From: Bacteroidaceae bacterium
GTDB lineage: Bacteria > Bacteroidota > Bacteroidia > Bacteroidales > Bacteroidaceae
Assembly: GCA_017407905.1 (NCBI GenBank)
Contig: JAFQVS010000076.1
Span: 1-51,668, forward strand
Length of the DNA: 51,668 nt
Reading direction: 5' to 3'
How positions within the stretch are numbered: the stretch's first letter is position 1; each line of letters begins with the position of its first letter. The notes below the pieces were generated by a model that saw nothing but the letters and a program-made list of their open reading frames with translations, searched no databases and had not been told where the DNA came from. Both the position numbers and the translations under genes were made by a program. Positions 44,832 to 51,668 of the stretch are shown here, in pieces.

Positions 44832-45719
44832 ATGTGCTTCTTTTATATAATACTTATAATAGCTCTTATTGCAATATTTGTATTTGCTTGTGAGTTAATG
44901 TCAGAGACTGTTTTTAGTAGCTATTGGCTGCTACTGCCCATTCTTGTCTCATTGTTTTTTATCTACAAGGCAAATAGTAAAAGCAATGACGAGGAGAAAT
45001 ATTCTCTTGTTACACAGATATTTTTTGCAGTAGTAGTAGGTTCCTTTATTTCTGCCATCGTTTGTCTGCCCAATAGATTGTCGTTGGGCAATGAGTATAG
45101 AGCAAAAGCGGTAATTTCATCTCAATATATTATACCGGGTAGAAGCAGCGGTGCTTCTTTATGCACTCGCCTGCGTTTCGAAAATGGTGTTATAACTATT
45201 AGTGATAAAGAAATTTATCACAATTACTCTAAGGGCGATTCTGTTATTGTCCTGCTAAAAGATGGACTTTTTGGGCTGCCCGTTCTTGCATCCTATGAGA
45301 CGCAGCCGTTGTGCGTGGCTTCTCGTGAGACTACTCCGGAAGAGGTCGAGTCGCAGGCTGCTGTCATTTCTGACGATACCGTAGCGCTTGCACCAACAAC
45401 CGTGTCCGAGGCCTCAGCTGTCAGTCAGACTGATAGTTTAAAGATAGTGATAGAGCCTGTTAAATCTTTTCCCGACTCAATTTACAACAAGGCTGTCGTT
45501 GCAGTTAAAAAAGGATTTTATAGCGAGGCGTGGGACTATTTTAACGCCTCGTGGCAGAATGAAAAGAATCCGGATGCTCTGTTGCAAATGGGAATTATGT
45601 ACGAAAAAGGTCGCCACGTTGGGAAGGATATAAACAAAGCCTACGCTCTGTATCGTCGAGCCGATAGCTTAGGCTCGCATAAAGCCAAAAAAGAACTTAA
45701 ACGCTTGCTTGGTTTATAG
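44832..45719 (+). CDS. Membrane protein with C-terminal Sel1-like repeat, function unknown
   Basis: A 295-residue protein with three N-terminal hydrophobic segments (about 4-22, 31-47 and 65-83), a soluble middle part with mixed strands (100-160), a Thr/Ser/Glu-rich linker (165-205) and a C-terminal Sel1-like helical repeat with ALLQMGIMYEKGRHVGKDIN and KAYALYRRADSLGSHKAKK. Its codons are clearly more AT-rich than those of lpxH 23 bases upstream, which may mean later acquisition or low expression. I know no function; Sel1 repeats usually mediate protein contacts. Confidence 0.7.
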   Translation: MCFFYIILIIALIAIFVFACELMSETVFSSYWLLLPILVSLFFIYKANSKSNDEEKYSLVTQIFFAVVVGSFISAIVCLPNRLSLGNEYRAKAVISSQYIIPGRSSGASLCTRLRFENGVITISDKEIYHNYSKGDSVIVLLKDGLFGLPVLASYETQPLCVASRETTPEEVESQAAVISDDTVALAPTTVSEASAVSQTDSLKIVIEPVKSFPDSIYNKAVVAVKKGFYSEAWDYFNASWQNEKNPDALLQMGIMYEKGRHVGKDINKAYALYRRADSLGSHKAKKELKRLLGL

Positions 45720-45759
45720 AATATGTCTGTGAAATAAACTCTTTATCGGCACTATAATT

Positions 45760-45798
45760 AAATAAGGTTGAAAGCAAAAATTGCTTTCAACCTTATTT
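45760..45798. terminator. Bidirectional terminator with 3-base loop
   Basis: An 18-bp perfect stem (45760-45777 with 45781-45798) with core AAGGTTGAAAGCAA and an AAA loop, flanked by A and T runs. It lies between the convergent Sel1-protein and ackA genes. Confidence 0.9.
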
Positions 45799-45822
45799 TT
45801 TAATATATGCAGGGAGGGCTGT

Positions 45823-47025
45823 TTAAAGTCCCTTTACAATATCGTATGTGTCGCTGGCAATCATAAGCTCCTCGTCGGTGGGGATGAGAAGCACCTTTAC
45901 CTTAGACTTGGGAGTAGAGAGCACACACTCCTCGCCGCGCATCTTGGCATTAAGCTCCTTGTCGAGCTCGACACCAAGAAATTCGAGGCCTTCGAGGGCA
46001 GCCTCGCGGATTGAGCCCTGATTCTCGCCGACACCACCGGCAAAAGCAATTACATCGACGCCGCCCATTGCTGCTGCATAGGCACCGATATATTTCTTGA
46101 TGCGGTAGGCGTACATTGTGTTTGCAAGGATGGCACGTTGGTTGCCCTCTTTTGCGGCTGCGTCAACCTCGCGCATATCCATTGAGATGCCCGAAATGGC
46201 TGCAACACCCGATTTTTTGTTCAGAAGGTCGGAAAGGCCTTTAGTGTCGAGGTTCAGTTTGTCCATAATGAAGGGGATTGCGCCTGCGTCAATGTCGCCG
46301 CTGCGTGTACCCATCATAAGGCCTTCGAGGGGGGTAAGTCCCATTGATGTATCCATACTCTTTCCATCTTTTACGGCGCTGATTGAACCACCGTTACCAA
46401 TGTGGCAGGTGATTATGCGGCTACCCTCGGCGGGCATTCCTGTAATTTCGAGCACGCGCTTTGTAATGTAGCGATGCGATGTTCCGTGGAAGCCGTAGCG
46501 ACGCACGCCGTACTCCTTGTAAAGCTCGTAGGGGATGGCGTACATATAGGCGTAGTCGGGCATTGTCTGGTGGAAGGCTGTGTCGAACACTCCAACCTGA
46601 GGCATATTGGGGGCAATGGCCTTTACCGCCTCAATACCTTTCATATTTGCGGGGTTGTGCAGGGGGGCAAGGTCGTTGCAGGCTACAAAGTCCTTGAGTA
46701 CCTCGTCGGTGAGCAGTGTCGATGCACTGAATTTCTCGCCGCCGTGTACTGTGCGGTGGCCCACTGCGTCAATCTCGGCAATTGACTTTACAACGCCGTA
46801 TTTCTCGCTTGTGAGGGTGTCGATGATGAGGCGTACGCCTGCTGTGTGCTCGGGAATGGGGGCGCTGATGGTCTCTTTGCTGCCATCGGGGAGGTTGAAT
46901 TTGAGGAAAGAATCCTCAAGGCCTATTTTCTCAATTCCGCCCTTTGCGAGCACCTCTTTTGTCTCAATGTTGAACAGCTGGTATTTGATTGATGAGCTAC
47001 CGCAGTTCAGAACCAATATTTTCAT
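45823..47025 (-). CDS. ackA: Acetate kinase
   Basis: Starting at MKILVLNCGSSSIKYQLF (47025) the protein has 400 residues, normal for AckA. The opening NCGSSSIKY, the AVGHRTVHGGEKF and YGFHGTSHRYI signatures and TCHIGNGGSI are all present. It makes ATP and acetate from acetyl phosphate and ADP, the last step of fermentation after Pta, whose gene lies 71 bases upstream. The 17 codons before this start have no family character. Confidence 0.97.
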   Translation of the reverse strand: MKILVLNCGSSSIKYQLFNIETKEVLAKGGIEKIGLEDSFLKFNLPDGSKETISAPIPEHTAGVRLIIDTLTSEKYGVVKSIAEIDAVGHRTVHGGEKFSASTLLTDEVLKDFVACNDLAPLHNPANMKGIEAVKAIAPNMPQVGVFDTAFHQTMPDYAYMYAIPYELYKEYGVRRYGFHGTSHRYITKRVLEITGMPAEGSRIITCHIGNGGSISAVKDGKSMDTSMGLTPLEGLMMGTRSGDIDAGAIPFIMDKLNLDTKGLSDLLNKKSGVAAISGISMDMREVDAAAKEGNQRAILANTMYAYRIKKYIGAYAAAMGGVDVIAFAGGVGENQGSIREAALEGLEFLGVELDKELNAKMRGEECVLSTPKSKVKVLLIPTDEELMIASDTYDIVKGL

Positions 47026-47096
47026 AGTATGTGTCTGTTTATATGTTAAGCAGTGCGGGTGGCACCCGCACTGCAATTAGGTTATTATCTTGGAAA

Positions 47097-48107
47097 TTAC
47101 TTTTTTGCTGCAATAGCTTGGTTGGCTGTAATGGCAATCATCATATATACGTCCTCTATTGAGCAACCGCGTGAGAGGTCGTTCACGGGGCGTGCAATAC
47201 CCTGAAGCACGGGACCGATAGCCTCGGCGCCACCCAGACGCTGTACCAGCTTGTAGCCGATGTTTCCTGCGCCGAGGTCGGGGAATACGAGTACGTTGGC
47301 CTTTCCTGCCACTGTCGAGCCGGGAGCCTTGCTTGCGCCAACAAAGGGTACGAGGGCTGCGTCGGCCTGAAGCTCGCCGTCGAGGTCGAGGGCGGGGTCG
47401 AGCTCGTGGGCCAATCGTGTGGCCTCTGTTACCTTATCGACCATTTCGTGCTTGGCCGAGCCTTTTGTCGAGAAACTGAGCATTGCCACACGGGGCTGCT
47501 CGAAGCCTGCGATAGCCTTTGCGGTCTGCGCGGTGCACACTGCAATCTGCGAGAGTTGGTTGGCATCGGGGTTGGGGGTTACGGCAACGTCGGCTACAAA
47601 GAGTACGCCATCCTCGCCATACTCCTTGGCGTTGGTTATCATCATCATTGCACCCGATACGCAGCTGATGCCCGGGGTGGTCTTGATAATCTGCAATGCG
47701 GGACGAAGCACGTTGCCTGTTGTGTTCAGCGCACCGGCTACCTGTCCGTCGGCGTCGCCATTCTTTATGATGAGGCAGCCAAGATACAGGGGGTTGCATA
47801 CGAGTTTCTGTGCATCCTCGGGGGTCATTCCTTTGGCTTTGCGAAGCTCGTAGAGCAGGGTTGCATACTTCTCGGCATCGGGATTGTCGTTGGGGTCGAT
47901 GATGGTTGCCTTCTCGATGTTTTGTAGGCCGTGCTTTGCGGCAAGAGCCAGAATTTCGGCTTTGTTACCCAAAATGATAAGGTCGGCAATGCCATCGGCG
48001 ATAGCCTTGTCGGCGGCTTTTAGTGTACGCTCCTCGGTTCCCTCGGGGAGGACGATGCGCTGTCTGTCCTGACGTGCGCGCTCAATAAGATTCTTTATAA
48101 CATCCAT
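47097..48107 (-). CDS. pta: Phosphate acetyltransferase
   Basis: 336 residues from the ATG at 48107 (MDVIKNLIERARQDRQRIVL), the size of the short Pta form without the N-terminal regulatory domain. Family landmarks are PEGTEERTL, DPNDNPDAEKYA, KSALTHEMV-like SAKHEMVDKV and DLGAGNIGYKLVQRLGG. It makes acetyl phosphate from acetyl-CoA, feeding ackA just downstream. The long open extension upstream (to 48449) runs into the divergent gene and is rejected. Confidence 0.95.
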   Translation of the reverse strand: MDVIKNLIERARQDRQRIVLPEGTEERTLKAADKAIADGIADLIILGNKAEILALAAKHGLQNIEKATIIDPNDNPDAEKYATLLYELRKAKGMTPEDAQKLVCNPLYLGCLIIKNGDADGQVAGALNTTGNVLRPALQIIKTTPGISCVSGAMMMITNAKEYGEDGVLFVADVAVTPNPDANQLSQIAVCTAQTAKAIAGFEQPRVAMLSFSTKGSAKHEMVDKVTEATRLAHELDPALDLDGELQADAALVPFVGASKAPGSTVAGKANVLVFPDLGAGNIGYKLVQRLGGAEAIGPVLQGIARPVNDLSRGCSIEDVYMMIAITANQAIAAKK

Positions 48108-48248
48108 AGTGTTTAGAATTATTTGTAATGTTGTTTTTACTATCAAAGATGTCTGTGGAATGTTATCTCGCAGGCATTTTTTGCGATAATGGGGGCGACG
48201 AGCCTTATGGCCCGACGGCTGCTGCCTATTTTCGCATTTATTTTGATA

Positions 48249-48285
48249 CAAAGGTAGCAATTTTTTATATAAAGATGTATCTTCG
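48249..48285. promoter_or_regulatory. Divergent promoter elements, pta and GNAT genes
   Basis: TACCTTTG on the minus strand (48249-48256) fits the -7 consensus for pta and TATCTTCG on the plus strand (48278-48285) fits it for the GNAT gene. Matching -33 elements are weak for both. The pta leader would be about 135 bases, the GNAT leader about 10. Confidence 0.4.
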
Positions 48286-48303
48286 TGCAGAATAAATTGT
48301 TTT

Positions 48304-49212
48304 ATGCTGAAAAATCTTTTGTACAACGCTGTTCCGACGGCCGAAGCGCTGCCCTCTTTGCGCACTCTTTGGTGCGAGGCTTTTGGCGACGATGAGCGTT
48401 TTGTGGATGCTTTTTTCTCCTTGATGCGGCCCGAGGACTGTGTGCACACTCTCTCGCTCCGGGGGCGCGTGGTTGCGGCGCTCTATGCGCTTCCCTGCGA
48501 GCTTCGCTGCGGTGGGCGCTCGCTGCGTGTGGCCTATATTTATGCCGTTGCCACCGCGGTGGAGTATCGCGGGCGTGGCATTATGCGCTCGCTTATGGGG
48601 CGTGTGCACGAGGCGCTGTGCGCCGAGGGGTATGCGGCTGCCGTGCTTCTGCCCTCGTCGCCCTCGCTTGCGGCCTATTATGGCTCTATGGGATACAGGG
48701 TGTGCGCCTCGCGGCGCAAGGCGCTGCTCGATGCTTCGGATGCGCGTGTTGCGGACTGCTCCATTGAGCGGAGGGATGCCATCGGTGGCGATGCTTATGA
48801 GTTTGTCGGGCGTTTTTTTGAGCGGCGCAATGCTGTTGTGCACAGCAGGGAGGTGCTTGAGGTGAACCGCGTGAGCTGCTCGCTTACGGGCGGAGGATTT
48901 TTTGTAGCAAAAAGCGGCGAGGCGATTGTGGCGGCGGCCTTTTTGAGCATTGTCGGTGGGAGGCCGCTATTGCTTGATATTTTCTCTGATAGCCGCGGGG
49001 CGCAAGGGGCGCTTGTCGGGGCGCTGTGTCGTGAATTTGGTGTCGAGGCGCTGCCGCTGCTTGTCTGCGATAATTCCGTGGTGCCTCCCGGCAGTGTAAG
49101 CGATAACTCCTCGGATGGCGACGAAAAAAATAGAACACCATTTGCAATGGCACTCCCCTTTGTCAGTGATTTTCCCGCTGTCATAAACTGCTCGCTTATG
49201 CTCGATAAATGA
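48304..49212 (+). CDS. GNAT-family N-acetyltransferase, two-domain
   Basis: A 302-residue protein whose first half has a clear GNAT acetyl-CoA site (IYAVATAVEYRGRGIMRSLM, about 79-98) and whose second half resembles a degenerate second GNAT domain, an arrangement similar to Eis-type and related acetyltransferases of Bacteroidota. The substrate is unknown. It is transcribed divergently from pta. Its stop lies 4 bases from the stop of the convergent protease gene with no terminator between. Codon use is G-rich in third positions compared with its neighbours. Confidence 0.8.
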   Translation: MLKNLLYNAVPTAEALPSLRTLWCEAFGDDERFVDAFFSLMRPEDCVHTLSLRGRVVAALYALPCELRCGGRSLRVAYIYAVATAVEYRGRGIMRSLMGRVHEALCAEGYAAAVLLPSSPSLAAYYGSMGYRVCASRRKALLDASDARVADCSIERRDAIGGDAYEFVGRFFERRNAVVHSREVLEVNRVSCSLTGGGFFVAKSGEAIVAAAFLSIVGGRPLLLDIFSDSRGAQGALVGALCREFGVEALPLLVCDNSVVPPGSVSDNSSDGDEKNRTPFAMALPFVSDFPAVINCSLMLDK

Positions 49213-49216
49213 AAAT

Positions 49217-49831
49217 TTATATCGGGAACCATATAAACACAGCAACGTCCCACACGGCGTGCGACACTATTATCGCCCCGAAGCGCTCGGGAAAAAAGCG
49301 GTACAGAAGGCCCCACGCCGCTCCGGCCACCATTGCCGCCATTGTCAGCATAAAATTAAACGAGCCTGCGTGCACAAGCGCATATATTACCGTCGTTACA
49401 ATAAGGCCGATATTAGGGTTCCAGCGCTGCGAGAGACTATGCTGTATGTATCCGCGCCAGAAAATCTCCTCGGCAGGGCCAATGAGAAAGAGCATCAGCG
49501 CAGTCAGTAGCAGGGCCGACTCGCCGTCTTTCATCCCGTAGATGAGGTCAACCTGCGGACGCGCAAAATTGAACATCAACTGCGAGAGTTTGTCGCCTAT
49601 CCAAAATACTCCCCACAGCGCAGCGGCAATGGCAATGCCCAAAAGAATGTCGGTGGGGGCGAGCCTTACTCTTTTCCACCATCCGGGGGCGAAAATTGTA
49701 GCAAGAAGCGATAATGTGCAGGCCGAGCCTGTCATCATCCACCAAAAATTAACGTGTGGCGCCGTCCACGGACTGAACATAATAGTCCACAGAACAAATG
49801 CAAGGAGTATTGTGAAGAGTATCTTTTTCAT
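49217..49831 (-). CDS. CPBP family intramembrane glutamic endopeptidase
   Basis: A 204-residue membrane protein with about six to eight hydrophobic segments and the complete CPBP (CAAX protease/bacteriocin-processing) motif set: EExxxR in PAEEIFWRG (E121, E122, R126), H154 in YALVHAG and HxxxD in SHAVWD (H191, D195). It cleaves within the membrane; the substrate is unknown. It overlaps the end of the prenyltransferase gene by 4 bases and is probably co-transcribed. Possible roles include handling of prenyl-linked or small peptide substrates, but this is inference. Confidence 0.9.
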   Translation of the reverse strand: MKKILFTILLAFVLWTIMFSPWTAPHVNFWWMMTGSACTLSLLATIFAPGWWKRVRLAPTDILLGIAIAAALWGVFWIGDKLSQLMFNFARPQVDLIYGMKDGESALLLTALMLFLIGPAEEIFWRGYIQHSLSQRWNPNIGLIVTTVIYALVHAGSFNFMLTMAAMVAGAAWGLLYRFFPERFGAIIVSHAVWDVAVFIWFPI

Positions 49832-50721
49832 CGTGCGTATGTTGCGATAATTAGTGATAGGGTGAGCAGCAGGCTGAATATCAACTGTAATTTTGCCGTA
49901 GCCTCATCGACGCCCCACAGCGCCTGCGCACCCTCTTTGGGGAAGCGCAACGCCCCGCGGACGTTGTCGGCGGCGGGCTTAAGGGCGGGAAGCACCAGCA
50001 TAGACCACCACGGAAACACTCCGAGCACACACCCTGCGATAATCCAAGCAAAGGGCAGCAGCACCTCGACGCAATAGAGCTGTGCCGATGCTTTTTTGCC
50101 TATGAGCATTGCAAAGGTCTTAATGTCGGCGCGCTTGTCGTGTTCGGTGTCGCGCGCGTTGTTGGCGTGCAAGATTCCAACTGTGATAAGCCCAATGGGC
50201 ACTGCCAGCCACAATGCCTGCAAATTAAATTCGCCCGTTGCCACAAACGACGTTCCCAAAATGGGCAGCACCGAGTAGGTGAGGAAAATGTCAACGTCGC
50301 CCAGAGCGTGATATTTGAGCCACGGATAGAGCACCGTAAGTGCAAAGCCCAAAGCGCCGATGTAAAGGGTGGGCAGCCCCGTAAAGGCCACAATTGCAAT
50401 GCCCGAGAGAGTGGCGACGGCAAGCAGCACAAGCGACAGTGTGCGAATCTCCACAGGCTCGAACGTCCCGCTTGTGAGCGACATTCCGCCAATGGTATCC
50501 TCGCGGTCAACGCCCTTGATAAAGTCGAAATAGTCGCTCAGGGTATTTCCCGCTGCGTGAAAAACTACAATATTGACAATTGCCCACACACCCGTGAGCC
50601 AATCGACAGCCTCGCCCATCCAATGCAGATAGGCCAGCGTGGCAAGCACCGGCATTGCCGATGCGGGAAACGACCACGGACGCGTGGCAAGAACCCAATC
50701 TTTTACACAATGCTTCGTCAT
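49828..50721 (-). CDS. menA: 1,4-dihydroxy-2-naphthoate polyprenyltransferase (UbiA/MenA family)
   Basis: A 297-residue inner-membrane protein with eight or nine hydrophobic segments and the two aspartate-rich motifs of UbiA-type prenyltransferases: AGNTLSDYFDFIKGVD (N59, D63, D66) and NNARDTEHDKRADIKT (D191, D195, D199). The motif wording and length match MenA, which attaches the polyprenyl chain to 1,4-dihydroxy-2-naphthoate for menaquinone. No other men genes are adjacent, so another UbiA substrate cannot be fully excluded. Confidence 0.88.
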   Translation of the reverse strand: MTKHCVKDWVLATRPWSFPASAMPVLATLAYLHWMGEAVDWLTGVWAIVNIVVFHAAGNTLSDYFDFIKGVDREDTIGGMSLTSGTFEPVEIRTLSLVLLAVATLSGIAIVAFTGLPTLYIGALGFALTVLYPWLKYHALGDVDIFLTYSVLPILGTSFVATGEFNLQALWLAVPIGLITVGILHANNARDTEHDKRADIKTFAMLIGKKASAQLYCVEVLLPFAWIIAGCVLGVFPWWSMLVLPALKPAADNVRGALRFPKEGAQALWGVDEATAKLQLIFSLLLTLSLIIATYAR

Positions 50722-50775
50722 TTTTATTGTTCAGTAATTTTGAGGTGATATAATCTGTTGGGATAATTCTTGGAA

Positions 50776-51246
50776 TTATATCCAGCCATAGTTGTACTCA
50801 AGCACGACCCTGTCATTTGTCTTGTGCTCCTCATTTATTATAATATATAGTGGATAGTAACCTTGGTTGCTCTCGCCGCCCGACGCTTCCCATATTTTAT
50901 CGCAGAATAGTTGTATGGTGTTTCTCAGGGGCTCTGAGTTTTCCCCAAGCTCGCGAACGAATTTATTGTAAGGGTTGTCGGGGTCGTCCTTTAGTACATC
51001 TTCATTATAATATATGGTGTGCTGTCTTCTTAAAGAGAGAAGGCTGTGGCGTCCGTTTTCCAATAATGTCAGATATATGTTGTATTCATTGTCGGTGTAG
51101 GATACTTTTGTAAGCTCGACGTCATCGACTATTATTGGCCAAACGGCATTTATTGAGTCGCATAAGGCTTGTGGCTCTTTTTTGGGGGCGCGGGGCGAGC
51201 ATCCTGCGACTATCAAAGGGATGAGAAGGAGTATTACTTTTTTCAT
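50776..51246 (-). CDS. Small lipoprotein, function unknown
   Basis: From the ATG at 51246 the product has 156 residues: MKKVILLLIPLIVAGC (lipid cysteine C16), then a soluble domain with alternating strands (WPIIVDDVELTKVSYTD, EYNIYLTLLENG) and helical parts, ending VVLEYNYGWI. The longer start at 51270 would lie upstream of the -7 element and gives no better signal. I recognise no family. It is AT-rich and stands between the prenyltransferase and an integrase, so it may mark the chromosome side of a mobile-element boundary. Confidence 0.7.
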   Translation of the reverse strand: MKKVILLLIPLIVAGCSPRAPKKEPQALCDSINAVWPIIVDDVELTKVSYTDNEYNIYLTLLENGRHSLLSLRRQHTIYYNEDVLKDDPDNPYNKFVRELGENSEPLRNTIQLFCDKIWEASGGESNQGYYPLYIIINEEHKTNDRVVLEYNYGWI

Positions 51247-51256
51247 TTTTTTTTTG

Positions 51257-51264
51257 CAAAGATA
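51257..51264 (-). promoter_or_regulatory. -7 element of the small lipoprotein gene
   Basis: TATCTTTG on the minus strand is a perfect -7 element, but no TTTG is seen at the right distance. Transcription would begin only a few bases before the ATG at 51246, implying a very short leader. Confidence 0.45.
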
Positions 51265-51620
51265 CGACAAAGAAACGAAAGTGAGTGCGTAACGGGGAAA
51301 GAATGTAGTCTGTTAGAGATTTAACGGTGTTTGCCAATATGTTGCAGTGCCATTAAATACCAATGAAAAGCCAAGAAATGACAAAATTTCGTTACTATCC
51401 CCCCCGTTACTTTAATTCTTGATTTCAATAGGTTTATTCGATTGCCTTAACAGATTGAAAAAGAATATCTGTATGACGATTTAGGATGCAAATATAGGAG
51501 TTTTTCTTATATCTTCGTTCCTGTTTCGCTTCGGCTGATTCTTTTGCACCGATACGCAGTGTTTTGCTTACCGTTACTCAACTCTGCCATAAATAATTTA
51601 GCAAACAAAAAAGTAGAGTT
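51265..51620. other. AT-rich region upstream of the integrase gene with short CGTTACT repeats
   Basis: No gene is visible. CGTTACT occurs at 51390-51396, 51405-51411 and 51572-51578, and GTAACGGGG (51289-51297) is an inverted match to CCCCGTTAC (51402-51410). Short repeated sites of this kind beside an integrase gene may be integrase-binding arms or part of an attachment site; I cannot confirm this from one end. Confidence 0.4.
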
Positions 51621-51668
51621 ATGAGCAGAAGCACTTTCAGAGTATTATTCTATCTCAAACGCAATGCC
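51621..51668 (+). CDS. Tyrosine-type site-specific integrase, N-terminal fragment at window edge
   Basis: Sixteen codons from the ATG at 51621 read MSRSTFRVLFYLKRNA up to the window end. This opening is highly characteristic of the Bacteroidota tyrosine recombinases of about 400 residues found on conjugative and other integrative elements, whose next residues usually include a PKKNG-type segment and a CRIT-like strand. The rest lies outside the window, so catalytic residues cannot be checked. It implies that an integrative element begins here and extends to the right. Confidence 0.75.
   Translation, partial: MSRSTFRVLFYLKRNA

Noticed and set aside
48108-48449. Longer N-terminus for phosphate acetyltransferase
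   Set aside because: The extension crosses the probable pta -7 element and overlaps the divergent GNAT gene; family length fits the start at 48107.

Overview
The window is chromosomal DNA from a member of the order Bacteroidales (phylum Bacteroidota); I cannot place the family with confidence. Four things support this. The promoters fit the Bacteroidota pattern: TTTG/TTG, a 19-20 base spacer, then TAnnTTTG. No start is preceded by a convincing Shine-Dalgarno sequence. The gene content is typical of the order: B12-dependent class II ribonucleotide reductase, 2-oxoglutarate:ferredoxin oxidoreductase, a DUF4271 gene beside hemD, GH29 and GH84 glycosidases, a TonB receptor with carboxypeptidase-regulatory-like domain, and LysO split into two genes. 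A 16-residue integrase N-terminus at the right edge also matches the Bacteroidota tyrosine recombinase type.

Layout, left to right. 1-905: accessory edge with a truncated AAA ATPase gene (minus), a pair of 27-bp palindrome-containing repeats and a degraded fragment that looks like a tyrosine recombinase catalytic domain. 999-8623: folB, nrdJ and dnaA on the minus strand, a 655-base AT-rich intergenic region, then dgt and an overlapping nucleotidyltransferase-fold gene on the plus strand. 8773-11430: a large lipoprotein with an active-looking and a degenerate transglutaminase-like domain. 11508-17191 (minus): xpt and cutC, then a dicarboxylate transporter, porin and alpha-L-fucosidase group. 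17410-18465 (minus): split lysO and tRNA-Gln. 18647-26449 (minus): ahcY, LOG, DUF4271, hemD, a hairpin, rnpA, yidD, a TatD-family gene, then four genes for a dTDP-amino-deoxysugar (FemAB-like acyltransferase, two tandem ketoisomerase-type cupins, aminotransferase). 26536-34077 (minus): GH84 glucosaminidase with a type IX secretion tail, comM-like, a thioredoxin-fold lipoprotein lacking its active-site cysteines, and typA. 34440-40878: rpsO (plus), then an unknown gene, korAB and a TonB-dependent receptor (minus). 41224-45719 (plus): efp, glycosyltransferase, radC, a MIP18-type gene, lpxH and a membrane/Sel1 protein. 45823-51246: pta-ackA (minus), a GNAT gene (plus), a CPBP protease, a MenA-type prenyltransferase and a small lipoprotein (minus). 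51621 to the end: start of an integrase gene reading out of the window.

Most of the window is housekeeping: DNA replication and precursors, folate, menaquinone and tetrapyrrole synthesis, the activated methyl cycle, translation, lipid A and acetate metabolism, together with envelope and glycan functions. Accessory signals are concentrated at the two edges. I found no CRISPR array, no intact insertion sequence and no clear novel multi-gene system. The best leads are the recombinase traces at both edges, a dispersed intergenic motif in five copies, the dgt/nucleotidyltransferase pair, the divergent tandem cupins and several enzyme-fold proteins missing catalytic residues.
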